Source: Anniella stebbinsi | Lineage: Eukaryota > Chordata > Lepidosauria > Squamata > Anniellidae | Assembly (NCBI GenBank): GCA_029215795.1 | Contig: JARDYH010000001.1 | Coordinates: 5,884,001-5,948,000, forward strand | Direction: 5' to 3' | Length of the DNA: 64,000 bases | Part shown: positions 30,223-41,027 of the stretch, in pieces | How positions within the stretch are numbered: position 1 is the stretch's first letter | How the letters are laid out: every line of letters starts with the position of its first letter | Notes under the pieces: generated by a model | The model's input: the letters and a program-made list of their open reading frames with translations, nothing else | Told to the model about the DNA's origin: nothing | Databases searched by the model: none | Translations under genes and position numbers: made by a program

Positions 30223-30814
30223 TCCAGCCCGCCCGGGTACAAAGACATCTTTCACTGTCCATGCTGTCCGAGAGCTGAGATGCTGATGAATGAACGTGGG
30301 AGTTTAAACCGCTAGGCCAGGGCTTTGGTGTGTGGCTCAGATTCTGACTCCGTCCTTCATCCATTCTGGTGTGTGCACACCTGTGTGTTGGCCACAGGCA
30401 TGGTGGGACAGCGTTGCACTGTCGTAGCCCCTGCATGTTTCAGAACGCATGCAACCCATCGACGTTTGCAGACAAGCAAGCCCAGAAGAACCACGGTGTA
30501 GAATTGAAGCTCTCAGCCCCATGGGAGATATACTCTTCTTTCATTTTATAGCAGCGGATCGGAGGTTTCAGCCATGCGCAATTGTCCCATTGGGTCGAGC
30601 ACTGTCAGAAAGCTAATTGGGGCTGCCAGAGCCCTTCCGAAGCAAGCGCGGCGCGTTTAGACAAATGCATTGATTAAAACAGATGAGTTTTCGGGGTAAC
30701 GTATTCTGCTCGCCACCTGCTTGTCAAACAGTTGTTGGTTCGTGGTTTCAAACATTAAATGCGTCAGAAGGCACATTGCAGGAAAGGTTGTGGTAGATTG
30801 TTGGTTGTTAGTAT
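30223..30814. other. no gene seen
   Basis: Unique sequence. The stretch 30600-30700 (GACAAATGCATTGATTAAAA) has a regulatory-like texture. Confidence 0.38.
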
Positions 30815-30940
30815 TTTATAGTGCTACTTGGTCAGGTGTTCTCATCTCATTTGTTCTCAAAACAACCCAGCGAGGTCGGTCAGGCAGAGAGGTCTTGTCA
30901 CTTGCCCAGACTGAGTGAGGATTTAAACCTCTCAACCACT
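30815..30940 (-). mobile_element. MIR-like SINE, old
   Basis: ATCTCATTTGTTCTCAAAAC, AACCCAGCGAGGTCGGTC, GTCACTTGCCCAGACTGAG and GATTTAAACC follow the inverted MIR order. Strongly diverged. Confidence 0.42.
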
Positions 30941-32262
30941 CATTCACGGAATCGTGTTTTGTTGTTTTAGTTTCCAAATGTGTGCTTCCAAAAACATTCA
31001 AATACCCCCAAAAGGGTATGCTTTAGCCTAAGGGGGAAATATGCATTTTTTACATGTTCTCTACAACGGAATTTGCACAAAATTCGCAAAGGTTAGAAAA
31101 ACGGTCCACATCCGCAGACTGTGCCTGCCACGGGAAATTCCAGCCTGCTGCGGAATCTGCAAGTTGGATTCCTAAAAATCTGAACTTGTTTGGCTCCATT
31201 GTGGATTTCTCCAACATCCCTGGCTGCACCATACTCAGAACTATGATGGTTCAGCCTTGCTGGCATTTGGAGCAATCTAGAGCCCTCTGGCACCCTTTGT
31301 CACCCAAACAAATGGGAGTTTAAAAATAAATAAAATTGGGGGCCCTCTGTTATGGAAGTGGGAACAGGAAAGGAATCAGGAGCCCATGACCTTGTCAGAG
31401 TTTGTTTTTTAAAAATGTAATGATCTTCAATTCACTTCACTGCTTCTTGATTCAAAGCAGAGGTTGGCATGCATTCTGGAGTTGTTCTCCCAGGGTAAGC
31501 TGCTCAAGGATGTAAACAGCCATTACGCCAGCCTCCTGCAAGCATGGTATTCTCCCCACCTCCAGATGTGTGGGTCTACACCTCCTAGAATCCCCCAGTC
31601 AGCGCATAGCTGCACTAAACCAACCAAGCGTGGAAGCCTTCAGCACCAAGTCAAAGGAGAATTCCAAGCTACTTCCAGCTGTGCGTCAAACAACAACTTT
31701 GCCAGCATCTTTGGATAGTTCCTTAGCAGGATTTCCTCCTCCTCCCCTGATGTCAAAAAACAAAACAAAACAAAAATCCAACCGAGGATAAAATAGAAAG
31801 TGCAACTGCGAAAATTGCTCGCCTTTTTTTCCCCTCCAAGCTGTTTGTTGCTTTTGCCTTATATAACACGGGAGCTGAGGTTTTTCTTTTTATATATATA
31901 TATTAAAAAAGCTGGAGGTTTTCCTTCTGTTCTGTGTTTCTGCCTCTCCCCTGTGTTGCTTTGTTGCTTCTTTAATGGGATAGACGTTGCAGCGAAGAGG
32001 CTGGCCTTCCTTGGCATGGTTTCATTACGCCGTTGGCGTGTGCCGTTAATCCTCCTTTCCTTTATTGCACGCTGAAGGTCATGGCTGTGAGGTGATCATC
32101 ATGTGCCATAAGCCAGTATCTCTTCTCCATGGGGGGGGGGGGCTCCCCTCCCTGTGAAACCAAAACAGGAAGATGAAAACCATCAGAGTCGTTCATTAAC
32201 CTTGTTTGCCTGTGCGCACCGGAAATGGTGATGCAAAAGCCTAGCATCATGTTGTGCTATGT
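30941..32262. other. no gene seen; one MITE arm at 31556-31605
   Basis: CCACCTCCAGATGTGTGGGT and CACCTCCTAGAATCCCCC are a single arm of the CCTCCAGATG family. TA run near 31890-31904 and G-run near 32131-32141. Frames show no domain. Confidence 0.4.
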
Positions 32263-32500
32263 CAGGGGTCCCCAATGGGGCACCCATGGGCACCCTCTCC
32301 AAATTATATATTTGATTCCCCCCCCCCATTTTTTAAAATATAGGTACGTGGATTTGTATTAAATGCATACAACTTTCTAGCAATTACATGTAGGCCTCAA
32401 CGAAAGTGGACAAAATATCCAAATAAATATTCATCTGATGGTGGCATCTATGTGCAACCCGTTCAAATATTGAAAGCGTTGTAAGGCCCTCAATCCGTTG
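32263..32500. mobile_element. possible hAT left end
   Basis: CAGGGGTCCCCAATGGGGCA at 32263 resembles the common amniote hAT terminus CAGGGGTCCCCAA. I could not find its inverted partner, so the right limit is arbitrary. Confidence 0.28.
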
Positions 32501-33309
32501 CAAAATAGGAGGCGGGCATTTTTCCTTCCAGTGTTTATTTATTTATTTGTCAGGCTTTTAGTTGTCAAGAGGGTGCAGAGAACCCATTTACACTGACCCT
32601 TTATTCATTTCCTTGAAGCAAGCAAGTACTTCAAAAGAGCACATCCATCAGTGAATATTAAAGACTGTCCCAGTACAAAGTTTATCTGTGGAATAACCTC
32701 TCCCCAAAAAGAAGCAACTGCTGGACATTATGTTTAAAAGAAGCATTGCACTGCGAGCAGTTAGCCGAATTAAATGATCCCTTATTAAAAGAGATGTTGC
32801 GGGGCCCAGTAGACATGAAACCATCCTAATCCCAAAGGAAGTGAGCTCTTGGAAATGAAAACAGTGACCAGGCATGGTAGATCCTTCCTTCCTTTTCTAT
32901 GAAGGATAAAACTATACTTGAGATAAAAATGGACTTTCTAAAAGGCAGGGGAGCGATTGGAAGACGGCCAATTAAATAAGTGCACCTACGGTCCCCCAGC
33001 TCTGTTCATGGTTTTTAAATTAACACCTGTACCTTTGGAGCCCATTAAAATAATAATTTCATGCTTTGATGACTTGTGCCTGTTAACCGTTGCAGCAGGA
33101 TTGGGATGGCGGAGGAATGGAGAAATCCTTAACAATGCATTCCTTTTGATGCTTGTCAAAAGGCCCAATTAGCAGCGAAACGCCGGAGGTCTTTAAGTGA
33201 GGCACTCTCTGCCATAGCTATCTACCATGATAATACTGACCTACCTTGCAGGGTTGTTGTCAGGATTACACAATTAGGCCTGTGACGCACTATCTAAATG
33301 CTAAATGGC
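32501..33309. other. candidate conserved non-coding element 32600-33180; no gene
   Basis: Long, complex AT-rich run including AGCCGAATTAAATGATCCC, GGCCAATTAAATAAGTGCAC and CATTAAAATAATAATTTCAT. At 33238-33268 CTACCTTGCAGGGTTGTTGT is a MIR or Sauria-SINE scrap. Confidence 0.37.
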
Positions 33310-33508
33310 CATGCTCAGAAACGTGTTCAAATTGCCCCCCAAATTTGCACAGATTGCTCAAAACATGTGTACAAATTGCACAACCGCGGGGGGGGGGGGG
33401 TGCTGAAAATGCCCGCAAATTGGCCCAACTCGCTGAAGACCAACCAGAACGAAGTCGGGGGCTGATCCTAGGAAAACCCACCTGAAACAGGTTTCTCTGA
33501 CATCCCTA
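33310..33508. mobile_element. hAT-like fragment with right end
   Basis: Ends GTTTCTCTGACATCCCTA, an inverted TAGGGATG hAT terminus. The interior repeats AAATTGC / AAATTTGCAC words like 24356-24768. Contains an 11-base or longer G run near 33390. Left end not found. Confidence 0.35.
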
Positions 33509-33716
33509 GCTCATAGCAGATGTGTTTACTTCTTATTGAGTTTTTGTATGATTGCAAACCACCCTGAAATCAACCTGCTATGGGGCAGTACGTCAGGAAG
33601 AGCTAAAGCATTAACCACAGTCCTGAGTACCATGAAACAGGTGGTGGCGTTTGATTTGTTAACTCGTCTTGCAATGGAAGGATGAGGTGCACGGAGGTGG
33701 GGATCTGGTACCTGTG
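33509..33716. other. spacer, no gene seen
   Basis: Unique sequence; possibly decayed LINE 3' UTR around 33540-33600. Confidence 0.3.
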
Positions 33717-33896
33717 TCATAGGCGTGCATACAGGGTGTGCCCAGGCACACCCTAATGTCTCTAGAGACTCTGAAATGTGCATATTTCCCTCCGCCATGC
33801 TAATGGCAGGCACCTTTAGCATGCGGAGGAGGGAAATACGCAATTTCTGGTGGCTCCGGCGCACACCCTAATGAAATGTGCTGCGCACGCCTATGA
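33717..33896. mobile_element. AGGCGTGC-ended palindromic MITE
   Basis: Left TCATAGGCGTGC and right GCGCACGCCTATGA are inverted, as are GGGTGTGCC / GCACACCCTAATG near each end and the central TTTCCCTCCGCCATGCTA / AGCATGCGGAGGAGGGAAA arms. It can fold almost end to end. Confidence 0.62.
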
Positions 33897-34180
33897 CCTA
33901 TACGCTCATCTTTAACTACGCTCTTGCCAAAGTGTGTGTAGACTAAGCCCCCAAAGAGTAAATCGTATCTCGCTCCACTGATTGTGCAAGATTGAACTGT
34001 ATGAGCCGTCATCGGAATGACGCGGCAGCTTACTGAAGCACAAGCGAGATCCCCGGGGGGGGGGGCAAGCACCTCTTTGGGGGAGCTCATTTGCTGTTCA
34101 GCATGGTGAGAAAGGCGGTGAGGGCGGGGGCACTTCCGTCCAGCCCACTGAGCTTTCTGGGGGTCCCATCCAGCAGAGAG

Positions 34181-34446
34181 ATCGCATCCTTTATTTAATA
34201 CATTTCGGTCCCGCTTCCCCATCTTGAGTCTCAAAGGCCGCTCCCGACAGTAAAACAAGAACAGGCTCCATCCAAAATTGCACCATGACAGCATTGCTCG
34301 GAAGCCAGTTCTGATAGTCAGACTGCAAGACTTAATCCCCAAAGGCCTCGTGAAACAAAGCTGTCTTGAGTTGCCTTCTGACGACCAGGAGGGAAGCAAT
34401 AGCCTGGGTTTTCGTTGGCAGAGAGCATCCCCTACGGGTGGAACCA
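34181..34446 (-). mobile_element. L2-type LINE 3' end, diverged
   Basis: CTTTATTTAATACATTTCGG at the left is an inverted LINE tail; further in, AAAGCTGTCTTGAGTTGCCT and CAGAGAGCATCCCCTACGG are inverted L2 ORF2 words. The overlapping 215-codon minus-strand frame (33800-34447) is explained mainly by this and the neighbouring MITE. Confidence 0.48.
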
Positions 34447-34578
34447 TAGTTCAGTGCTAGACCACCCCTGTTGCAGGCAGGTTCAACCCTGAGCATCTCC
34501 AGTTAAACGGATCAGAGAAAGGCCTCAACCTGAAGCCCCAGAAAGCTGCTTCCAGTCAGGGAAGACTGCACTAGAGTA
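34447..34578 (+). mobile_element. tRNA-derived SINE
   Basis: CATAGTTCAGTGCTAGACC (box A region), GGTTCAACCCTGAGCATCTC (box B region), CAGTTAAACGGATCAG and GAAAGCTGCTTCCAGTCAGG follow the family order. Confidence 0.57.
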
Positions 34579-35564
34579 GATGTTTCAAATCACCGGCATC
34601 CTGATCTTTATTTTTTTATGCAGACATGCTGAGGATCAAACCGTAAAACTTCTGCATGCAAATTCTGTTCTCCTTGGTCCTGCACCTTCTGGGGTGGCCC
34701 TTTTAAATAAGCTAGGTTTGGACAGCATAGGACAAATTCTGGCCTCTCCCGTTGCAAAGTCTTTCTTTGCCTTTTCCCCAATGGACAATGCCCCTGTGGA
34801 AGGATTGTGTTGGGATTTTATTCGTTGCTGTTGTTCTCTCTTGAATTGTGTGCCGCTAGGAGGCCTTAAAAAATGATGCTTGCTCAGTTGTCTTGGGAAG
34901 CAGCTGCGTGCCGACCCATGACAGTTTTCGAGTGTCTATGAAACAGGAAGCTGATCATTTGGTAGCGGGAAAACGCTCTCCGAACTCCCACTGCATGGCT
35001 ATAAAACGTGCCGGGAAGCGGGGACATGGGAACAGACTGTTTTTTTTACAAGGCGGAATAATTCTCGGAGGTTAGATGAAGGGAGATGGGAGAGGCACTT
35101 TCTCTTCGCCTATGGCTTGCTGAACCTTTGCTTCTTTTGAGTCTCAACACGGCTTTGTAATTAAGCGAACGCCGAGGTGACCAGTGGCCTCCACTTCTGT
35201 TGACACACCCCGGTTGGCCCGAAAGAAATCATCAAGCTTCGCTTAGCTGCTGCTTGGAGGGCGGAGGGGATGCAGGGCAGGGGAGATAAATGCTCCTTCA
35301 AGGTTATGCAAATTCTGTTTTAGTCGTTGCATCCCTCGGGCGCATCCGGATGATGTATTTTCCTATTTTATTGGTCTGCCTTGTAATAAATAAAGCCCAG
35401 AAGGCCAAATAGATTCAGGGGCTATAAATATGGATTTGTCTGAAGCAAGATGCTTCCCAAGCCCAACTGCCCTTGTTGAGAAATTTATGAGGATAAGATT
35501 TTGGGATGAAACCTTCTCATGGACACAGCGGTGTAGGCAGGGGTGGCTGTAGTGAAGCGTCAGG
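34579..35564. other. no gene seen; AT-rich tract 35280-35480
   Basis: TTATGCAAATTCTG (octamer-like), ATTTTCCTATTTTATTGG and GGGGCTATAAATATGG suggest a regulatory segment. No repeat was recognised. Confidence 0.35.
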
Positions 35565-35994
35565 TGTCAGAGGACAGTCGTGAAAGGAACAGTGCCAGCC
35601 CAAGAGAGCCGGGCCTGGGAGCCAGACAAGCTCAGGTCGAGTGTTGCTCCAACAAGTAGCGGACTCAAACTGAGCCTTAAATAGGACTCTGGATTCTTAG
35701 AGGCCGCTGGCTCCTCCCACACACTGCATGAGGCCTTCTTCCTTAAAGGAGACATGCTTCCAACCAAGATGTGGTGGTGGCTTAAGAACCGGAGGGCTCG
35801 GAACCCGAGGATAGCAGTGTGAACTCCTACGGAAGCAGGGTGCCGGTTGCAGGGACTCTTCTGGGGCCAAGGGCCCTAAGGAGAGAGCAGCATTGATGGG
35901 TGCTACTGTGGCTACTTCCTCTTCTGGGTCTGAGAGGGCTATATCAAAGACTTCTCCTCCTGAGGAGGAGGAAGAGGAACCTTAGTTCATGACA
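35565..35994 (-). mobile_element. solo-LTR-like element, minus strand
   Basis: On the minus strand it begins TGTCATGAACTAAGGTTCC and ends at GACA. A TATA-like CTATTTAAGG lies at about 35676-35685 (plus-strand CCTTAAATAG). The gag/pol region is absent. No convincing target duplication was found. Confidence 0.47.
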
Positions 35995-36724
35995 GGCTGC
36001 ATATAGCGGCCATGACTTACAGCCACTGAAAGTGTTTTTTCTGCTCTGTGGGTACGCCTAATCCCCTTCGAAAGCTCTACACGTTGCCATGTCCTGTGGC
36101 CATGGTTTCCATAAATTAAGTAAACAGTCGATAAATAAAATACATTCCATAAATAAACCTCTTGACAGCTTTCGGTTCTTAGCTGGGAATTTGTAATGGG
36201 GTGTATGTTTCTGTTTTTCCTCTAGCCGCCCCCTCCCTCTCTTTAGAAAACAAGGTTCACCAACCATTTATTATGTTGCAGAGTGGAGAGCAAAACCATC
36301 TACAGAGAGAGGTCTCCAGAAATGCCATCAGCGCAGAACAGCTTTTAGTGGCTACGGTCTTGACTCATTTTTCCATAGGCAATTAATGAATTAACTGATT
36401 AATCATGCCAATTAATGGATGCTTTCAACCCTAATCCAGATGTCTATTTGTTTGAGGGCACAAGCTGAGACACAGAAAATCCATTTCAGAAGCACGGGTG
36501 GAGATGGATGCTTTTTCCCCTTGGCACAGCCATCGAAGACCAGAGCTGATGGACACTGTGGGGACAGATCCCCACCCTCAATGCTGGCGTTGTTTGGGCA
36601 ATTGGGCTCTTGATTTCTGAGATCCCAACTTGCTTTGAGCATGTTTTCAAAGGCCCGTTCACGCTCTTTTCAGTGAAGCTTCTTGGCAGTAGATCCTAGT
36701 GTCCAAAGACAAAAGTGAAGGCCT
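35995..36724. other. no gene seen
   Basis: Unique sequence with GGCAATTAATGAATTAACTG and ATTAATCATGCCAATTAATG near 36380-36420. Confidence 0.38.
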
Positions 36725-36895
36725 CTTCCGCACAGCGTGAAATCGACCTGTGGAATTCACTGTCACAAGATGTAGCGATGGCTATGAGCTTAGATGACTT
36801 TGTAAAAAGGTGTTGGACCAATTCATGGAGGAGAAGTCTTTGAGCAGCTGTTAGCCATGAGAGTGAAACGGAGCCTTCTTGAACCGAGGCAATAG
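36725..36895 (+). mobile_element. L3/CR1-like LINE internal fragment
   Basis: CCTCTTCCGCACAGCGTGAA, GGAATTCACTGTCACAAGAT, GTAGCGATGGCTATGAGC and AATTCATGGAGGAGAAGTC are the segment that precedes the TTCTTATG tail; compare the inverted copy at 20888. Confidence 0.6.
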
Positions 36896-37055
36896 ATCCC
36901 CAAATAAGTGTGGGGTGGGGTGGGAGTAAACAACTGGGAAAAACCTGACTTGGAGGGCTTTCAGAAGCACCTAGCTGCTTGATTTTGAAAACAGATCTGG
37001 CAAGGGGGTTATTACTTTCTTAACCGTGTTGACAAAGCCGCTGTGTTGCCAGACA

Positions 37056-37318
37056 GGGCCAGCGCAAGACATTTTACCGCCTGAGCCAAAGAAGAAGATG
37101 GCGCCCTCTCCCATGCCATGTACACAAGCCAACTGGACTGTATCTTCAACACTGACAAGGGAACAGCATCCTCCGCTGCATCTGAAGCCGGCAGGTCAGC
37201 GTAAGGGCCCAGGGCAGGTTGCTGGTCATTCAGCTCTCTCCTCCAACACTTTGCTGTCGCTTCTATCATCTACCATCTAAGGCATCCGCCTCATTCTGCC
37301 CAATGGTAGGGCCAGCCT
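37056..37318. mobile_element. hAT-like element with GGGCCAGC ends
   Basis: CAGGGCCAGCGCAAGACATT opens the block, with TTACCGCCTGAGCC next. It closes with CCGCCTCATTCTGCCCAATG and GGTAGGGCCAGCC. The overall form recalls a common squamate element with GGCCGGCC-palindromic termini. Confidence 0.45.
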
Positions 37319-37794
37319 TTGTGCTTAATGTGTTTTTTGACGGGATGACCCATTTATTTTTTAATTTTATTTATTAAAGATATAATCCTATATACATTTA
37401 TTTGGGAGGAAGTCTCACCGAACTCTGAGTAAACTTGTATAGGCTTGCATATAAATGTATATCTTGCCTTTCCACCTAAAAACGGTGCTCAAGATGGCTA
37501 GCGGTAATAAAGTACAACAGGTCAGCACGGTATTCCTAGTATTTCTAACAGGCTGGGCCAATCCGGATGCTTCATACTGCCAGCCAGTCGCAAGGACCGG
37601 TGTTGCTGGGCCTATACCCTTCTCTGCCTGAAGAGGGTGCTGAGGCCTGAGCACAGGTGCACACTCCCAGATAGCATACAAAGCTCCGTTCCAGCCCTGT
37701 CGTTTCCTAACCCAGTGGGCTTGGAGAGGTGTACAAGAGATGCTCCCAAATTGTCTCCCATCCAGGTCCATACCAGGTCCAAACCTAGCTATGG
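37319..37794. other. no gene seen
   Basis: TTTATTTTTTAATTTTATTT at 37351-37371. 37384-37446 (ATAATCCTATATACATTTA ... CTTGTATAGGCTTGC) may be another CAATCCT-type MITE. No exon. Confidence 0.38.
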
Positions 37795-37985
37795 GCTACC
37801 TCCAGTAGCAGAGGCAGTAAGACTATGTGCACCAGTTGCTGGGGAACATGGGCAGGAGGGTGTCTTGCTTGTGAGTCTCCCATTGACAGCTGGTTGGCCG
37901 CTGTATGAACAGAACAACACTGGTCTAGATGGACCCTTGGTCTGATCCATCATGGCTCTTCTTACGTTCTTATGCTCTCTTAAGC
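37795..37985 (+). mobile_element. L3/CR1-like LINE 3' end, first of a pair
   Basis: CACCAGTTGCTGGGGAACAT, TTGACAGCTGGTTGGCCGC, GGACCCTTGGTCTGATCCAT and TTCTTACGTTCTTATGC. Full tail. Confidence 0.7.
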
Positions 37986-38037
37986 TGGAGAAGGTGGCCA
38001 AGCCCCTCTGAAGCTCATTGCAATACTTCCTATATCA

Positions 38038-38208
38038 GATATGTACACCAGTTGCTGGGGAACAGGGGCAGGAGGATGCTATTACATTCGTATCCTGCTT
38101 GTGGGTTTTCCGTGGGCAGCTGGTTGACCACCGTGTGAACAGAATGCTGGAATAGATGGACCTTGGTCTGATCCAGCTTCAGGTCTCTTCCTCTGTTCTT
38201 ACTTAGCT
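38038..38208 (+). mobile_element. L3/CR1-like LINE 3' end, second of a pair
   Basis: CACCAGTTGCTGGGGAACAG, GGGCAGCTGGTTGACCACC, GATGGACCTTGGTCTGATCC and CTTCCTCTGTTCTTAC. Same orientation as the copy 50 bp upstream, either two insertions or a local duplication. Confidence 0.67.
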
Positions 38209-38867
38209 GTCATGAGGGATTTGGAATCAGTTGTCCTTAGGACAGTCTCCAGTGCAGCATTTTAATGCTAATCTGTGTCTGTTACTGCTTTTTTTAAAAA
38301 GCACACACACAGCTCCTTTTTTAGCGTTTACTACTACCAAAAAAAAAAAAGAAGAAGGTGATGAAATGCATAGTAGACAACGTACCCGATAGCTCGGTCA
38401 GGAGCAACTGTCCTAGGGGCTTCGTCTCCTTTTCTTTTTAATTACAGTGGCTTTTAAGTTTGAGAGATTGATGAAACGTTCAAGATGGGGCGGGTGTGGA
38501 GACCGAGAACCTTCCTCTGCAGCGCCGCTGCCCTTCGAAACCACTAATGATGAAATAATTGCCCCTCTTCTTCTCCCAGCATTCCACCTGTCAGAGGTGA
38601 GGAGCCGTGACGGAGTATTAGATTATTGCCTTCAGTCTTCTGCTAAAGTTCTGCCCTCCCTGGTATCACGAGCACGGCTATTAAAACACTTATACAGATA
38701 AAGTTAGTTGTAGCTGTAAATGGTCTGTGGCCAGCAATTGAGCAACGATGGGTGCATTTGCATGCCGGACAAAGTATGCTTTGTCGCTCCCGCATCCATA
38801 CCGCGTCTCATCCCTTCCCTTCCCTCCCCAATCGCGCACATTGCTGACGGTTGTGAGTCAGTTAAAA
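38209..38867. other. no gene seen
   Basis: A-run at 38339-38350. Unique sequence with ACTAATGATGAAATAATTGC near 38542. Confidence 0.4.
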
Positions 38868-39320
38868 CAGAGATAAGGAACAGCTGAGCCTGGGAGTGTT
38901 TGAGGCATGACACTCCATGGAAGCTGGCGGAGACTGGCTGGGCTTCAGGCCAGCTGACGCTAATGGCTCATTAATCCTCATCCCATAAAAGTCTGGCCAG
39001 AGCTCAGCCAAAGTGCTGAAAGCAATGACCGTCTTGGATGTCTGTGTCTTTGCCCCGTGCTTCTCAGCTCCGTGCCTTTGATTCAAGCCTTGATTCAGAC
39101 CCTTGGATTGTGGCTTGAGTATTGTCCTGCGGGTTCCTGAAACCTTGGACTTGCCCGAACATATCCTGACCCGGTGGACCGGCTTCCTGACTATGCTTCA
39201 ACGTTTTGCGATGACACTACTGTTATCTGGACTTCAAACAACAACTTCAGCTTTTGACTGACGGACTGGATTACTGACCTCAGACCTGGACATTCCTAAG
39301 TGGCATCCTTGAAACATGAC
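38868..39320 (+). mobile_element. LTR-like block A
   Basis: GGAACAGCTGAGCCTGGGAG and ATCCTCATCCCATAAAAGTC (TATA-like) are followed by a long CTGAC/TTGGAC-rich stretch. Homologous to the next block in its opening 40 bases or so and in the promoter area. Termini unclear. Confidence 0.42.
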
Positions 39321-39361
39321 ACTGACATTTTCTCTAAGGGTAGAGCATTCATGTTGTGCTT

Positions 39362-39735
39362 CAGTTTGAGGGATTAAACAGAAAGGAGGAACAGCTGAGC
39401 TGGGGAGTGTTTGGGAAGTGGCCTTCACAGGAACAGGCAGAAGCCAGCTGCAGACCAACGCAGCTGACAGCAATTCCTAATCACCACCCTCCCGATAAAG
39501 ACATGCCGGCAGCGATAGCCGGGGCTGCAAACAATTGTTGTTCTTGGTGCTTCGTCTTCATCGTTTGCCTACCAGCTCCTTGATCTTGCCTGGACATATA
39601 CTGACCTTGGATCATACTCTGACTACTCTTTGGCACATTCCTGATGGGTTCAGGACCCATTGTTTGACCCGGTTGCTGACGGATACTTTTGGCTTTCGTC
39701 CATGGGCTGTTTATTGACATTTCCAACCTGCTTAA
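39362..39735 (+). mobile_element. LTR-like block B
   Basis: GGAACAGCTGAGCTGGGGAG and CACCACCCTCCCGATAAAG correspond to block A, followed by the same CTGACC/TTGACC-rich style. The direct arrangement with only about 40 bp between blocks does not allow an internal coding region. Confidence 0.42.
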
Positions 39736-39898
39736 CCCGATAACGCCGGTGATTTACGACAATTCACGCCTGTAATGTTGCATAAATGGGCCCTTTATGG
39801 CTGCCATTTACATAACATTACCTTCCCAGAAAAGCCACATCCACCAGTGGCAGCATGCTAAGAGGACAGACAGCCCCACGGCTTCGTCAGTGTCGGAT

Positions 39899-41027
39899 GT
39901 CAGGTGCTTCATGGACAATTCACTAGGCTGGCCTAGTGAATTGTGAGTTGAAAGCTTGGCAGTTGTTGTGAGAAAGTCTGTCTCTGTTCTGTGCTTATCT
40001 GTGGCTGCTAGCCGAGGCCTTGAGTTCCTTGAGAACAAATGTATGTTTACAAAAGGTGGGGTCTATCTTGCAAGCTGTCTCTCACATAGTGTCGTCATCC
40101 AGAGGAGGTTGAACTGTGCCGCCCTGTTGGCACATGAGTTTGGATTACAGGCCTGAAGCCCTGTCTGTCAAAGTGGCTTGGAATTAGCCAGCCTCCATCC
40201 TATATAGTGGAACGAGCAAAGGGGAGGCCCTTTGCTAGAAAACATCTGTTCGACTGTTCTATGGTTACCATCTGTTCTATGCTTGCCATGAAACTCCTCG
40301 TGTTTGGGATTCTTTCTGGTTTGGAGATGTTGGATGCACTCTGTACATGTTCTGTTGCTATTTAGACTTGGAATTACTAAGAACTATGCCATGAAAAGTG
40401 CTCTGAGGCTTTTCATAGATTTGGACTTGCAGATTACTGTTCTGGATTTGTGTTCTATAGCCTGCTTTCCCTGCATGGAGCCAAAGTACGGGCACAGGGA
40501 AAGTTTCCGAGGCTGATCGTTGCTGTTCTGGAATTGTGTGTGTGTGTGTGACCTGCGAGAGAGCCTTCCTCAGAGCCAAAGTTACGAGCAAGGGAGGTTT
40601 CCTAGGTCGAAGAGGTTCGTCCACTGACATCTTGCTTATGTGATCAGCTCAGTGTTCCTGGCAGGCTGAGTCTGGTTTGGCACAAGATGGATCTGTATAC
40701 TGTCAGACTTCATGCACTTCTGTGCTGGGGTTTCTCCTTTGAGTTTTGCTCATGTTCCTGATGAGACAGTATGTGTGGCTGCTGCTGACCGCATGGGACA
40801 GGGGCCAACTCTAAATGTCTCCCCCTGAGTGATTGCTGTTCACATTAAGCCATTGTACCTGAAAGCTATCTGGTCCGTCTTCAGCTTCAAGTGTATGTAT
40901 GCAGAAATGAAACTGTTATGCTTGAATTCCGTGTGATTTCACAATAAAAAAGGTCTCACCATTTTGGAGTGTGTCAGTTTGCCTAAAGTTCGTGAGCAGA
41001 AGCCTGGGGTGGGCTTGCATTACGACA
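39899..41027 (+). mobile_element. endogenous-retrovirus-type LTR, long copy
   Basis: Begins TGTCAGGTGCTT, has a perfect 14-bp hairpin (ACAATTCACTAGGC / GCCTAGTGAATTGT) at 39915-39944, a TATA-like CCTATATAGTGG near 40199, an AATAAAAAAGG polyadenylation signal near 40942, and ends CATTACGACA. Related in sequence to the split LTR at 50060. No viral gene adjoins it. Confidence 0.52.

Noticed and set aside
33800..34447. 215-codon open frame on the minus strand
   Set aside because: It runs from a decayed L2 through spacer into a palindromic MITE, so it is a chance frame.
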